Source: Oligoflexia bacterium (GTDB lineage Bacteria > Bdellovibrionota > Bacteriovoracia > Bacteriovoracales > Bacteriovoracaceae). Taken from it: 64,000 nt of DNA. The first letter of the stretch is position 1. The number at the start of each line of letters is the position of its first letter. The notes beneath the pieces were generated by a model. The model was not told the origin of the DNA. It saw only the letters and a program-made list of their open reading frames with translations, and made no database searches. Position numbers and translations under genes: made by a program. The DNA is taken from positions 26,911 through 90,910 of the forward strand of contig JADGAN010000021.1 in assembly GCA_015231955.1 (NCBI GenBank). The letters are read 5' to 3'. Below, piece by piece: positions 26,905-36,115 of the stretch.

Positions 26905-27867
26905 ATGTATCGCTTAACTACAATCTTATTGTTAACGCTCTTTTTTTCTGCTCTTTCAAATACGGTGATGGCATTGCCAAAGCTACTGATAAAAATGCAT
27001 CGAGATGCCGATAATAAAACCGTCTACCTTGTCGGTGATTTACACAATGAGGAATTAGACACTTGTGAATATTATAATCCTAAAAAAGAAAATTTTTATC
27101 AATTACTGAATACGCTTAAAAATAAAAGCAATGAAAAAACTATGGTGATTACTGAAATGTCGGAACGTCGCCATGAGATGTGGTCTCAAAATCCAGCGCT
27201 CATGCCCGATCTCTTCCTTCCGCGTGCAGCGCTACATATAAAAGACACCATAGAGAAGGAGAAGATTGCTAATTTTACTTATTGCACTGGGGATGATGTT
27301 CGCTTTGGCAATGATATTATGGGCGATCTTTGTTTACAACTACGCAATGTAAAGCAATCGGATCTCGAACAAGGATTTATCCCTGGCTCTAGACTTACAT
27401 CTATAGCTGATCAACTCTGTAATCCAGAGAAACGTTGCCAGCTCATTACACATTTTACTTTTTTAAATAGTCAGCTTAACAGTGAAGGCACCATTCTCCG
27501 CGAAGATAAGGAACCTCTATACCAGTATATTCAAGACTATTTGTATAAGAGCAACCAATTCGTTAGTTGGCTAAATCTTTTTGCTAGCAATGAAACCGAT
27601 GCTCCTCAAAAAGTGATAAGCACTCTTCCAAGGAACCAAGCTTTTGCAATATTATATCCTCCAAATTTGGAAGCAGTCACCAACATCGTTAAAACGGATG
27701 CCAATAACTATGTGCTCTATTATGGAATGCAACATATCGAGGACACTGATGGTGACGAAAATACCTCACAAATTCCCTCTATACAGCAGATGTTAACCAA
27801 GCTGGGATTTGTTATGGTTGCCTCTCCCAGCAGGGCGAGTGATGTCGATTTCTCCATCTTCCAATAG
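26905..27867 (+). CDS. Secreted protein of unknown function
   Basis: The ATG at 26905 has AAGGAG 9 nt upstream and starts a signal peptide (MYRLTTILLLTLFFSALSNTVMA). The 298-residue mature part begins with a strand carrying YLVGDLHNEELD and contains VITEMSERRHEM and YYGMQHIED near the ends. The GDLHNE and MQH segments recall the metal-binding motifs of ChaN/TraB/EreA-like proteins (GExH ... GxxH), but the match is too short to assign a family. Five Cys occur. It has its own ribosome binding site and no close partner. Confidence 0.7.
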   Translation: MYRLTTILLLTLFFSALSNTVMALPKLLIKMHRDADNKTVYLVGDLHNEELDTCEYYNPKKENFYQLLNTLKNKSNEKTMVITEMSERRHEMWSQNPALMPDLFLPRAALHIKDTIEKEKIANFTYCTGDDVRFGNDIMGDLCLQLRNVKQSDLEQGFIPGSRLTSIADQLCNPEKRCQLITHFTFLNSQLNSEGTILREDKEPLYQYIQDYLYKSNQFVSWLNLFASNETDAPQKVISTLPRNQAFAILYPPNLEAVTNIVKTDANNYVLYYGMQHIEDTDGDENTSQIPSIQQMLTKLGFVMVASPSRASDVDFSIFQ

Positions 27868-28057
27868 ATCCCACTATAAAATTTCTGTGTGGCTTTGTGT
27901 GCCTAGTTTTGTTGTCACAATGAGATTTATTGTCCTTTCTTCTTTACTTCTAAGATCTTAGAATCACTCTTTTTTTAAAAAAACTTAAAAATCAGCAAAG
28001 AAAACTTACTAAAATAAGAATTAACAAGAGAAAAAAATTTTTCAAAGGAGCTCAAAA

Positions 28058-28378
28058 ATGCCTCTTAGAAACAAGTATCCGATAACCGATTGGGTTTTAA
28101 GTAAAGAGTGTGTAATTAAAGGCGATGTGGTGGCTTTTTTCTGCGAGGAGGAGAAGCAGGAGGTGCATGCAGAAGTGTTAGGCTTTCCTTCAGAGGAGCA
28201 TCGCCAGTATGTCTCTTGCCGGCGCCTGGGGACGGAGTATACCGAGGTCATTAATTTTTACAGTACCATCGTTTATAAAATAAAAGATGCGGTTACTGCA
28301 AGTAGGGCCTGTACTTGTGGGGCCAGGCATACTTCGAACCCAAGGTTTCATCTTTCCTATTGCGATCTTGCCAGTTAA
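28058..28378 (+). CDS. Small conserved-looking protein, function unknown
   Basis: The 106-residue soluble protein has a good AAAGGAG site 8 nt before the ATG. It is beta-rich with an acidic N-terminal half and a C-terminal Cys/His cluster (CTCGARH then LSYC) that could bind zinc. No family is recognised. The coding start and composition support a real gene. Confidence 0.65.
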   Translation: MPLRNKYPITDWVLSKECVIKGDVVAFFCEEEKQEVHAEVLGFPSEEHRQYVSCRRLGTEYTEVINFYSTIVYKIKDAVTASRACTCGARHTSNPRFHLSYCDLAS

Positions 28379-28487
28379 TTTAAAATAGTTTATATCTCTA
28401 TAGTGTACCTTCACTCTTTATCCCCATAAAGAATCATGCCAAAGTACAAGACAGCACACTGCAAATCGTAAATTAAGGAGAAAATTT

Positions 28488-28955
28488 ATGTTTAATAATA
28501 ATGGCCATAATCAGCATCCAAGAGAGTACAATAAAGTCAGGGGGAAGTTTGAGGATCTGGTTGAAGATAAGCGAAATTTAGAAAAAGATCTTACAAATAA
28601 GAAAAAAATTCACTCTGCGATCAAGCAGAAGTTGGATAAGATCGATCAGTACAAAGAGGGAACGGTCTCTTACCTCAATATGCAGGAGCAAGAGAGAAAG
28701 CTCGCAATGGAGCTGGATTCACTAAAACAGCGCTTAGATAATATCAATCGAAAAATTGATGATTATAAACAAGAGAAGAACACTCAGCATATTACCAACT
28801 TAAATGATGTTTTAGTGGGTATGTTTTCTGAACTGAAAGCAGAAATTCCTACCTATGTTGGAAAAAATACGATCTATCTCAAAGTGCTCATTGCCATTAT
28901 GGGCATTAACTCTCTTTTGTTGCTGGCCATTTTGATTCTGATTAGTCGGCATTAA
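28488..28955 (+). CDS. Coiled-coil protein with C-terminal membrane anchor
   Basis: The 155-residue protein is almost entirely charged coiled coil from residue 15 to 105 and ends in one transmembrane helix (about 130-152). The helix is followed only by SRH, so this is a tail-anchored layout. TAAGGAG lies 9 nt upstream of the ATG. The layout suggests a membrane-attached scaffold or tether. It converges on metF, with 9 bp between the stop codons. Confidence 0.75.
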   Translation: MFNNNGHNQHPREYNKVRGKFEDLVEDKRNLEKDLTNKKKIHSAIKQKLDKIDQYKEGTVSYLNMQEQERKLAMELDSLKQRLDNINRKIDDYKQEKNTQHITNLNDVLVGMFSELKAEIPTYVGKNTIYLKVLIAIMGINSLLLLAILILISRH

Positions 28956-28964
28956 TTTTAAAGT

Positions 28965-29945
28965 TTAAAGACAATATTTTTGCATCCTTTCGAGAAGAGT
29001 GAGTAGGGAGGAGGCACTTTGCATAACGTAGAAGTGGATGTGTCTATGGCCATTGTTGTAGAGGTCTTTACATTGCTTGAAGGCCCATTCAATCCCAAGC
29101 TCTTTAGCATTTGCAGTTGGATCATCAAATAGGCGGGTTAGCTCTTCAGGGATTGTGGTTCCAAAAGATTTCGGCAAAGAAACGATATGCTTGTGGGTAT
29201 TGATAATCTTAAGCCCAGGAATAATAGGTATGGTTACGCTGTTGGCTTTTGCTTTTTCGCAAAATTGGTAAAAGTAGTTGTTATCAAAAAACATTTGAGA
29301 GACAGCGTAGCTGGCCCCTAAATCTTGCTTCCTTTTCAGTTGTTTTAAATCGAAATTAAGATTAGGCGATTCAACATGCTTTTCGGGATAGCAAGCAACC
29401 GCAACTTTAAAATTGGTAGGTGCCCCATTGCCGCGGAGGTAAGTTCCCTTATTCATGGCCATTATTTGTGCCAGGAGGTCAGAGGCGTAGATGTTGGCGG
29501 TTTTATCTTTAGAGAGCGGGCGATCGTGTTTATGATCGCCTCGAAGTGCCACCAAGGTGTGGATCCCTAAAAAGTTAAGGTCGATTAAGACATCTTCTGT
29601 CTCTTCACGACTAAATCCTGTACAAAGCATATGAGGAACACTTTCAATTCCATACTTAAATTTCAAAGCAGCACAAATCCCAAAAGTTCCAGGGCTTTTG
29701 CGCCAAACTCTTTTCTGATAGGTTCCATCGGGTGTTTCTAAGTAATCGATATCGGCGGAATGGCTCGTAACATCCACCCACATGGGATTATAGGGTAGCA
29801 ATTGCTCGATGATAGTTAAGAGGTTATCAAGATTCATTCCTCTGCGTGGAGGGATGAGTTCTATACTAAAAGAGAAGGTTTTGTTTTGAGAGATTTTTTC
29901 CAAGATATCCATAATTACCAAATTTGTGGAAATTTTTAATGTCAT
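28965..29945 (-). CDS. metF: Methylenetetrahydrofolate reductase
   Basis: The protein has 326 residues from 29945, or 315 from an internal ATG at 29912 that places the first strand (FSFSIELIPPRRG) nearer the start. Neither site has a good ribosome binding site. The SIELIPPRRG motif includes the conserved catalytic Glu. The FLGIHTLVALRGDH, VAVACYPEKH and GASYAVSQMFFDN blocks are all typical of the TIM-barrel flavoenzyme. It reduces 5,10-methylene-THF to 5-methyl-THF for methionine synthesis, with FAD bound. It works in the same pathway as folD (47719) and ftcD (48703). Confidence 0.92.
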   Translation of the reverse strand: MTLKISTNLVIMDILEKISQNKTFSFSIELIPPRRGMNLDNLLTIIEQLLPYNPMWVDVTSHSADIDYLETPDGTYQKRVWRKSPGTFGICAALKFKYGIESVPHMLCTGFSREETEDVLIDLNFLGIHTLVALRGDHKHDRPLSKDKTANIYASDLLAQIMAMNKGTYLRGNGAPTNFKVAVACYPEKHVESPNLNFDLKQLKRKQDLGASYAVSQMFFDNNYFYQFCEKAKANSVTIPIIPGLKIINTHKHIVSLPKSFGTTIPEELTRLFDDPTANAKELGIEWAFKQCKDLYNNGHRHIHFYVMQSASSLLTLLERMQKYCL

Positions 29946-30141
29946 AATTTCAGCTGTCGATATGAGGTTATTGAGTGATGAATATCATGTCAAGTCTATT
30001 GTGAGAAAGATTTAGTAAAGGAAGGAGAGAGTTGCCTTGATGGGAGAAATTTTATGGGCATGTTAAGATTTTGTTAGTGAGCGATTAAAGACAAAAGAGG
30101 GTAAGAAGAAATTCTATTAACATAAGTGTAAGGAAGTATTT

Positions 30142-31236
30142 ATGGCCGATACAACTGACTATTTCCCTGTCCCAATGAAGCAATTGATTTTAGATTCCGA
30201 CATTTCTTTTAATCTTTTTTTATACCTACAGCTCAACAATAAAATGTTACAGGTGATGAAAAAGGGAGATCTAATGACTAAAAAGCGTTTGGATGATCTA
30301 TTCAATAAAAATATCCATGTAGTGTTTATTCTAAAGAGTGATAAAGAGGAATTTTATAAGTATAAGGCCAAAAGTTTTTCAGCAGTGATTCTCGACGAGA
30401 AGTGCTCCCAAGAGAAAAAGATCGAACAGATTAAGGTGTATACCAAGGAGACTATTCAGGGGCTTTCTGAAGTGACAAATTTAGAAGAGTCAGTGCAGAT
30501 TATGGAAAATTGTAGTGGAGTGACGAAGCAGATTGTCTCCGATGTTGCCAATAAAGGTTTTGCCAAGGCCTTTGATGATATTACCAAGATGATTAAGACG
30601 GGATCTGGGCTTATGGTTCATTCGGCCAATGTAAGTAGCTTGTCTGTGATCTTTGGGATGCTTATGAATATTATCGAGCCAAAAGAGCTTGAAGATTTGG
30701 CGATGGGAGGCCTTTTACACGATTTAGGGCTTTCAAAATGTGATGGTGCCATTGTTGAAAAATATTTAAAGAATGAACATAACATGCCAGAAGCCGAGTG
30801 GAGTGCTTTTGTCGAGCATCCAATGTATGCAATGGAGATGCTAAAATCGCGTTCAAGTACTCTTAGTAAAAATGTGTTAGATATTGTCTTTCAGCACCAT
30901 GAGAATTTTGATGGCACAGGATTTCCTCGTAGAATAAAAAATATGCAAATTAATTACCTTGCAAAAATTGTTCGTATTGCTAACGACTTTGATATTGTCT
31001 ATCGGGAGTTAGCTGCGCAACAAAAGTATGATCAAATGAGCAATATTTTGCTTTTCTTAAAAAATGGGATTATCCAAGATAACAAATTAAGAGAAGAGGA
31101 TATGGGAGGAAAGGCACCTAAAACTATGTACGATGGGCGCATTCTAGAGGAGTTGATTAAGAATATTGTCCCAGTCAAAGAGGGGGCAGGGACAGATGCT
31201 CTTGTTAGTGGCAATAGCAATAAAATTGCTGCTTAA
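30142..31236 (+). CDS. HD-GYP domain protein (probable c-di-GMP phosphodiesterase)
   Basis: The 364-residue soluble protein has an N-terminal region (1-110) of unknown type and an HD-GYP domain from about 150. The metal-site residues are visible: His160, His193-Asp194 (LLHDLGLSK), His226, and HHENFDGTGFPRRI at 252-265. The GYP motif reads GFP, a common variant. The family splits c-di-GMP to pGpG or GMP. The DGxGYP-like stretch supports activity but does not prove it. AAGGAAG precedes the ATG. A CheA-like kinase gene starts 27 bp later, so the two likely form one signalling operon. Confidence 0.88.
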   Translation: MADTTDYFPVPMKQLILDSDISFNLFLYLQLNNKMLQVMKKGDLMTKKRLDDLFNKNIHVVFILKSDKEEFYKYKAKSFSAVILDEKCSQEKKIEQIKVYTKETIQGLSEVTNLEESVQIMENCSGVTKQIVSDVANKGFAKAFDDITKMIKTGSGLMVHSANVSSLSVIFGMLMNIIEPKELEDLAMGGLLHDLGLSKCDGAIVEKYLKNEHNMPEAEWSAFVEHPMYAMEMLKSRSSTLSKNVLDIVFQHHENFDGTGFPRRIKNMQINYLAKIVRIANDFDIVYRELAAQQKYDQMSNILLFLKNGIIQDNKLREEDMGGKAPKTMYDGRILEELIKNIVPVKEGAGTDALVSGNSNKIAA

Positions 31237-31263
31237 ATTTTTTCACAAGAGGAGAGGAGTGGA

Positions 31264-33828
31264 GTGGAGATTCTAGCTATGGAGAAAAAAGCGAGTTTAG
31301 TGGTTTTAGATCAGCATCAGCTTCTCAATACACAGAATAATTTTTCACTTGAAAAATGGAATGAACAGGTACATGAGTTTCAATTGGAGCTTTTTTACAG
31401 CAACAATCTAGGCAAGTGCTTGGAACTTTTTCAAGGGCCTCAAATTTTTATTATTAGTTATTTGGTAAAAGAGGTGCAAAGCGATTTATCTCCACTGGAG
31501 CTTTTAATAAAAAATTTACAAGGAAAAAAAGTCATCTTTTTGGTCTATGTGCAAACTTCAGATGCTCATTACTTGCTTGAGCATCTGAATAGTAGGCAGA
31601 TTGATCGCTTGATTACACAAGCATTTACGATCGAGTCTGTAAATGAAGAGGCGATAAAGGCCTATTGTACACTAAGTGAGAAATATTCTGAGTCCGATGA
31701 ACAAAGGCAAAATGAGTTAGCGTTACTTGATGATCTCAATCGTGAGCTACAGCTGAAAAATGATTGGATGGAGGAAGAAAAGCGAATTTCAAATATTTTT
31801 TCAAATATTAATATTAGCTTTAAGCAAAAGATAGAGCAAAGTTTTACACTCATTTTAAATACATTAAAGATTGAGCACTATATTTTTTATAAAGTGGATC
31901 ATAATGAATCCATGGATGATTGTTTGAGTTTTATGTCATCAAGTATTCCGGGAATAAAAGAGCATTCTTTGCTAACGGAAAATGAGGTGCCTGCTGTTTT
32001 TGCTTACTACAACAATAAAGATGTTCTAATTAAAGATTTTTCGCAAGAAAAGAGGCTTGCTAAAAATCCTTACTATCCGGAAGATGTGTTGTCTACCTTT
32101 TCTATTCCTTTGTATGCAAGTGATAAAATTTATGGGGTAGTGGAGTTTATTAATAAAAGTGATACACTTCAGAAAATATTTCCACTATTCGTTTGCAAGC
32201 TTTTACGAGAGTTAATTCATAATTTGCACTTTCAGATTGAGATCAACCTTTTAAAGGATAAGATTCATGCCTCTAATATAGAGATGGGCGATATTTTGAA
32301 TAATGTCACTCAAGGTATTCTTACTGTAAATAAGAGTTTAAAAATTAATCCCGAGTATTCACAGGCACTAGAGAAAATTTTACAGCAAAAAGCATTGGTC
32401 GATAAGCATCTCGGGGATGCACTGTTTTGTGCTAGTGATCTGGAGAAATCATCGGAGCTTAAGCAAAAAAAAGATCATATTATTAATTGGCTAGTTTCTG
32501 TTTTTGAGATGCCTGATAATTGGGAACTTCTTTGCGAACTGAAACCTCGTCGATTGGAACTTCCACGAGGGGGATCACTCGAAAATACTCAATTTTTGGA
32601 GTTCGATTATTTTCCTATTAAAAATAGTTGCAGCACTGAGCTTGAAAAGGTCATGATGATTATTACCGATGTGACCGCCCAGGTATTGCAGCAAAAAGCT
32701 ATGGCAACATTAGAGGAAGAGAACAACAGTAAAATGATAATCTTGACGGAAATTATCAAACTTAGTCCTACCACTCTTTCTAATTTTATTAAGGAGAGTG
32801 TTACTAAGCTGCAACGAATTGCCGCAATCAAGAAGGATTTTGAAAAGGATAACAGTGCAGGGAAAATGGAGAAAAAAGTTGTCGAGCAGGTAGTGGATGA
32901 GCTGTTTGCAACCTTGCATGCCATAAAAGGACTCACCAGCTTCTTAGGTCTCTTGAAAACGGCAGAGAAGTTTCATGAGTTAGAAAATTACATCTGTGAT
33001 CTACAGAAGAGTAAAGAGTATGAAAAATTCAGTGATTTAATGATTAGAATCGAACGTGAATCGCAATATTTTTCTGAAATTGTTCGCGGTTTTTCCGAGT
33101 TAATTCAAACCTATTCAAAGTATGCCATCCAATCCGATGTTGATCATATTACTTTTCAAGGTGATATCTTAAAAGTTTTTAAACTGACTGGAGATACTTT
33201 AAAATCCAATCCTCTCTATGTTTGCGTGCATAATAAGATTGTCCGTAATATTGAAATTTACAAAAATATTCTTCTGAATAATTTCAAGGAAAAAGCAGAG
33301 GAACTGATTGCGAGATTGACTCGAAAACAAGGTAAAAAAGCACACCTGGTGATTGACCTAGATTCATTAACTCCAGTTGGTTATTTGCAAAAGTTAGAGG
33401 AGTTAGTTATTCCTTTACTGATCAATGCGATTGATCATGGTGTTGAAACGTGCGAAGCAAGAGTGGCCAAGAAAAAAGCTGAAGCTGCAACTATTACACT
33501 ACGAACGACTTTTTATCGTGAAAGCAATACCATGGAGATTTTGTTTGCTGACGATGGGCAGGGAATTAATGTAGAAGCAGTTAAGAAAAAGGTGATCAAG
33601 GCGGGAATAGTTACGGAAGAGAGTGCCAAGACGCTTTCTCGCGAAGCGATTCTTGATCACATCTTCTTGCCAAAATTTTCCACGAAGGATACGACGGTCA
33701 TAAACTCCTCAGGGCGTGGTTATGGGTTAGATGTTGTACGTTCAGTTGCCAAGCGACTTCTCTGTACAGTCGTGGTGGCAGAGACCTCAGAAAAGGGAAC
33801 GATCTTTAAGATTAAAAGTATAAAATGA
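31264..33828 (+). CDS. CheA-like Hpt kinase with GAF domain
   Basis: GTG at 31264 follows GGAGAGGAG; an in-frame ATG at 31279 preceded by GGAG is an alternative. The 854-residue protein starts with a receiver-like region (10-135) lacking a clear phospho-Asp site. It continues with a coiled coil (140-175), a GAF domain (about 180-320) and a PAS-like region (about 335-480). The Hpt domain has His552 (TLHAIKGLTSFLG), and the C-terminal ATPase domain is of CheA type (LLINAIDHGVE, DDGQGINV, SGRGYGLDVV). No CheW-like C-terminal domain is seen. The layout parallels the 24326 gene, so the two are probably distant paralogues. It likely acts with the HD-GYP protein encoded just upstream. Confidence 0.88.
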   Translation: MEILAMEKKASLVVLDQHQLLNTQNNFSLEKWNEQVHEFQLELFYSNNLGKCLELFQGPQIFIISYLVKEVQSDLSPLELLIKNLQGKKVIFLVYVQTSDAHYLLEHLNSRQIDRLITQAFTIESVNEEAIKAYCTLSEKYSESDEQRQNELALLDDLNRELQLKNDWMEEEKRISNIFSNINISFKQKIEQSFTLILNTLKIEHYIFYKVDHNESMDDCLSFMSSSIPGIKEHSLLTENEVPAVFAYYNNKDVLIKDFSQEKRLAKNPYYPEDVLSTFSIPLYASDKIYGVVEFINKSDTLQKIFPLFVCKLLRELIHNLHFQIEINLLKDKIHASNIEMGDILNNVTQGILTVNKSLKINPEYSQALEKILQQKALVDKHLGDALFCASDLEKSSELKQKKDHIINWLVSVFEMPDNWELLCELKPRRLELPRGGSLENTQFLEFDYFPIKNSCSTELEKVMMIITDVTAQVLQQKAMATLEEENNSKMIILTEIIKLSPTTLSNFIKESVTKLQRIAAIKKDFEKDNSAGKMEKKVVEQVVDELFATLHAIKGLTSFLGLLKTAEKFHELENYICDLQKSKEYEKFSDLMIRIERESQYFSEIVRGFSELIQTYSKYAIQSDVDHITFQGDILKVFKLTGDTLKSNPLYVCVHNKIVRNIEIYKNILLNNFKEKAEELIARLTRKQGKKAHLVIDLDSLTPVGYLQKLEELVIPLLINAIDHGVETCEARVAKKKAEAATITLRTTFYRESNTMEILFADDGQGINVEAVKKKVIKAGIVTEESAKTLSREAILDHIFLPKFSTKDTTVINSSGRGYGLDVVRSVAKRLLCTVVVAETSEKGTIFKIKSIK

Positions 33829-33858
33829 AATAATAGCTTGCAATAAGAGGAGTTTAGT

Positions 33859-34944
33859 ATGGGAATTAAGAAGATTGGCCTAGTCACTGCTGGCGGTGAT
33901 TGTCCTGGTTTAAATGCTGCTATTCGTGCTGTAGTAAAAACGGCGATGAGCACTTATAATGCACAAGTCATTGGTTTTCTTGATGGATTACGAGGAGTGG
34001 TGATCAACTCCTTTGTGGACATGGGGAATGATCGCGTCTCCAATATTATTGCACGTGGAGGCACTATCCTTGGAAGTTCTAATCGCGATAATCCCTTTGC
34101 CTTTTATTATGATGATAATCAAAAAGATCCACTGGACGTCTCCGATGTGGCAGTAAGGCACTATGAGCTTAATCACTTAGATGCTTTAGTATGCATTGGA
34201 GGTGATGGTACTTTGACGATGGCAAGTCAACTAGCAAAAAAAGGTTTGAATATTGTTGGTATTCCGAAAACTATTGATAACGATGTTCAAGGGACTGATC
34301 AAACCATTGGCTTTGATTCTGCAGTGGTGACTGCAACCGAGGCCATCGATAAAATTAGAACGACTGCCGAGAGTCACCATCGCGGCATGGTCATTGAACT
34401 CATGGGGCGCACTGCTGGCTGGCCTGCACTCTTTGCTGGAATTGCTAGTGGTAGCGATGTCATTTTGCTTCCAGAAATTCCCTTTGATATGGCAAAAATT
34501 TGTGAGCATGTGCTTGATCGGCGCAAGAGTGGCAAACGTTTTACCATCATCTGTGTTGCCGAAGGGGCAAGGCCAAAAAATCAAGAGGTAATTACGATTG
34601 CTGATAGGGATAAGCGCACCGGCATGGTACGCTTAGGTGGTATCGGCAATTACATTGCAAAAGAGTTGGAGGAGAAGACAGGCGTGGTTTCGAGAACAAC
34701 AGTCTTAGGCCACCTCCAGCGCGGTGGTTCTCCTACTCCTTACGATCGCATCTTGGCCACTCGCTCAGGAGTACGTGCAATGCAACTGGTGATGGAGGGG
34801 GTGTTCGGAGTGACTGTTTGTTTAAAGGGAAGTAGTATTGAGCATTTTTCTTTAGAGAAGGTGGCCAATAACCCTCGTATTGTTCCTCTCGATTCCGAGT
34901 ACCTGACCATTGCAAAGTCTATTGGCTCTTTTCTTGGCGATTAG
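33859..34944 (+). CDS. pfkA: 6-phosphofructokinase
   Basis: The 361-residue protein has all hallmark blocks: TAGGDCPGLNAAIR (10-23), GGDGT (114-118), GIPKTIDNDVQGTDQTIGFD and LGHLQRGGSPTPYDR. Two positions tell the phosphoryl donor apart. Gly117 (equivalent to residue 104 of E. coli) points to ATP, while Lys137 (equivalent to 124) is the residue of the pyrophosphate and mixed group. The G/K combination is known in actinobacterial ATP-dependent enzymes, so ATP use is inferred. AGAGGAG lies 7 nt upstream. It catalyses the committed step of glycolysis. Pyruvate kinase is at 43665. Confidence 0.93.
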   Translation: MGIKKIGLVTAGGDCPGLNAAIRAVVKTAMSTYNAQVIGFLDGLRGVVINSFVDMGNDRVSNIIARGGTILGSSNRDNPFAFYYDDNQKDPLDVSDVAVRHYELNHLDALVCIGGDGTLTMASQLAKKGLNIVGIPKTIDNDVQGTDQTIGFDSAVVTATEAIDKIRTTAESHHRGMVIELMGRTAGWPALFAGIASGSDVILLPEIPFDMAKICEHVLDRRKSGKRFTIICVAEGARPKNQEVITIADRDKRTGMVRLGGIGNYIAKELEEKTGVVSRTTVLGHLQRGGSPTPYDRILATRSGVRAMQLVMEGVFGVTVCLKGSSIEHFSLEKVANNPRIVPLDSEYLTIAKSIGSFLGD

Positions 34945-34949
34945 TTTAC

Positions 34950-35960
34950 TTACTCTCTATCGCTATCGCTATCACTTTCACCTTCATCATCGCGTGAAGT
35001 TTCAACCTCGCCAATACCATTTAAAAAGAAGGTCACCGCCAAGGTTGTACTCTCCTCTTCATTGTAGAAGCGAGAACCAACTCTTTTAATGGTCACTTGG
35101 AAAACGTGCTTGCGACTAGACTCAGGGATTTCACCAGCATCAAACACCAGGCGATCAGGGAAATTTTTCATGCTAAACTCTTTTTCAAACTCGGCCAAAG
35201 TTACACTGTAGCGAATGAATTTTCTCCGTCCAACTCTGATCTCGTAAATAACTTTAGCATTAGGATCGTCCACAGTTTTTAAGAAGGAGCTTGCCACATC
35301 TTTGGCCTGCATAATGAGTTTGTTGCCATCCCAATGCACACCCAGCGACTCTACTGTTAAATGAGGTGTCACTCTTTTACGCTTTAAGGTTTGAACGTTT
35401 GCCTCAAAGGAGTTATGGCTTACGGCACGAACATCACGAAGAGTATAGTTGTAGTAGGTGTTATCCAAAGTAATAGAGGGAGTATTGGATTGATAAGCGT
35501 TGATACTGACGCTTATATCTTCATGCTCCTCTGACGGAATTAAGATAGCGCCGTGATCGAACTTAAGTGTCACGTATGAAGTGATCGACTCAATAGTTCT
35601 TCTAAACTGACTGTAACTTGGATAAGGAACGCTCACATAGTGACAGTTCCCTCGTCCATCACAGCGTTGTTCACTACGATACTGGGTCTCGCAGCGCTCA
35701 TAGACATCGTAGAGGGAGGAGACTAAGGTTGCAGAGAGGGTAAATTCGCCAGTGCTCCTGCGGACAGTTCTGGAATCGCCTTCGTCTTCGCGTCCGATAT
35801 AGCGCTCACTAAAGGAGCAACTCTCACCATGATTGTAGCCTCCTCCATGAGGGAAAGAGTGCGGAGGTCGCATGTGGTGATCAGCAAGCGCTATCGCTGG
35901 CAGCACCAAGAGGGTAAAAAGGGAGGTGAAGGTGGTGGCGCGTACAATTTGTTTCATCAT
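34950..35960 (-). CDS. Secreted protein of unknown function with acidic C-terminus
   Basis: The 336-residue protein has a signal peptide (to ALA, about residue 26) and AAGGAG 5 nt upstream. A Cys-containing loop near residues 85-105 (CETQYRSEQRCDGRGNC) lies within a beta-rich region. The C-terminus is a DDEGESDSDSDRE tail encoded by short DNA repeats. No family is recognised. It converges on pfkA, with 5 bp between the stops. Confidence 0.7.
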   Translation of the reverse strand: MMKQIVRATTFTSLFTLLVLPAIALADHHMRPPHSFPHGGGYNHGESCSFSERYIGREDEGDSRTVRRSTGEFTLSATLVSSLYDVYERCETQYRSEQRCDGRGNCHYVSVPYPSYSQFRRTIESITSYVTLKFDHGAILIPSEEHEDISVSINAYQSNTPSITLDNTYYNYTLRDVRAVSHNSFEANVQTLKRKRVTPHLTVESLGVHWDGNKLIMQAKDVASSFLKTVDDPNAKVIYEIRVGRRKFIRYSVTLAEFEKEFSMKNFPDRLVFDAGEIPESSRKHVFQVTIKRVGSRFYNEEESTTLAVTFFLNGIGEVETSRDDEGESDSDSDRE

Positions 35961-36115
35961 AAAAACTCCTTGGATTATGGTAATAAAAAGTGTTGAAACA
36001 TGCCCATGTGCTTTGCAACATCTATGCCGACGGCCCTGGTGTCATGAAGCTACCTTGCAAAAGTAAAGAAGTGAGCGCAAGTATCCGATAGAGAAGACTA
36101 AAAAGGTAGTATGAA

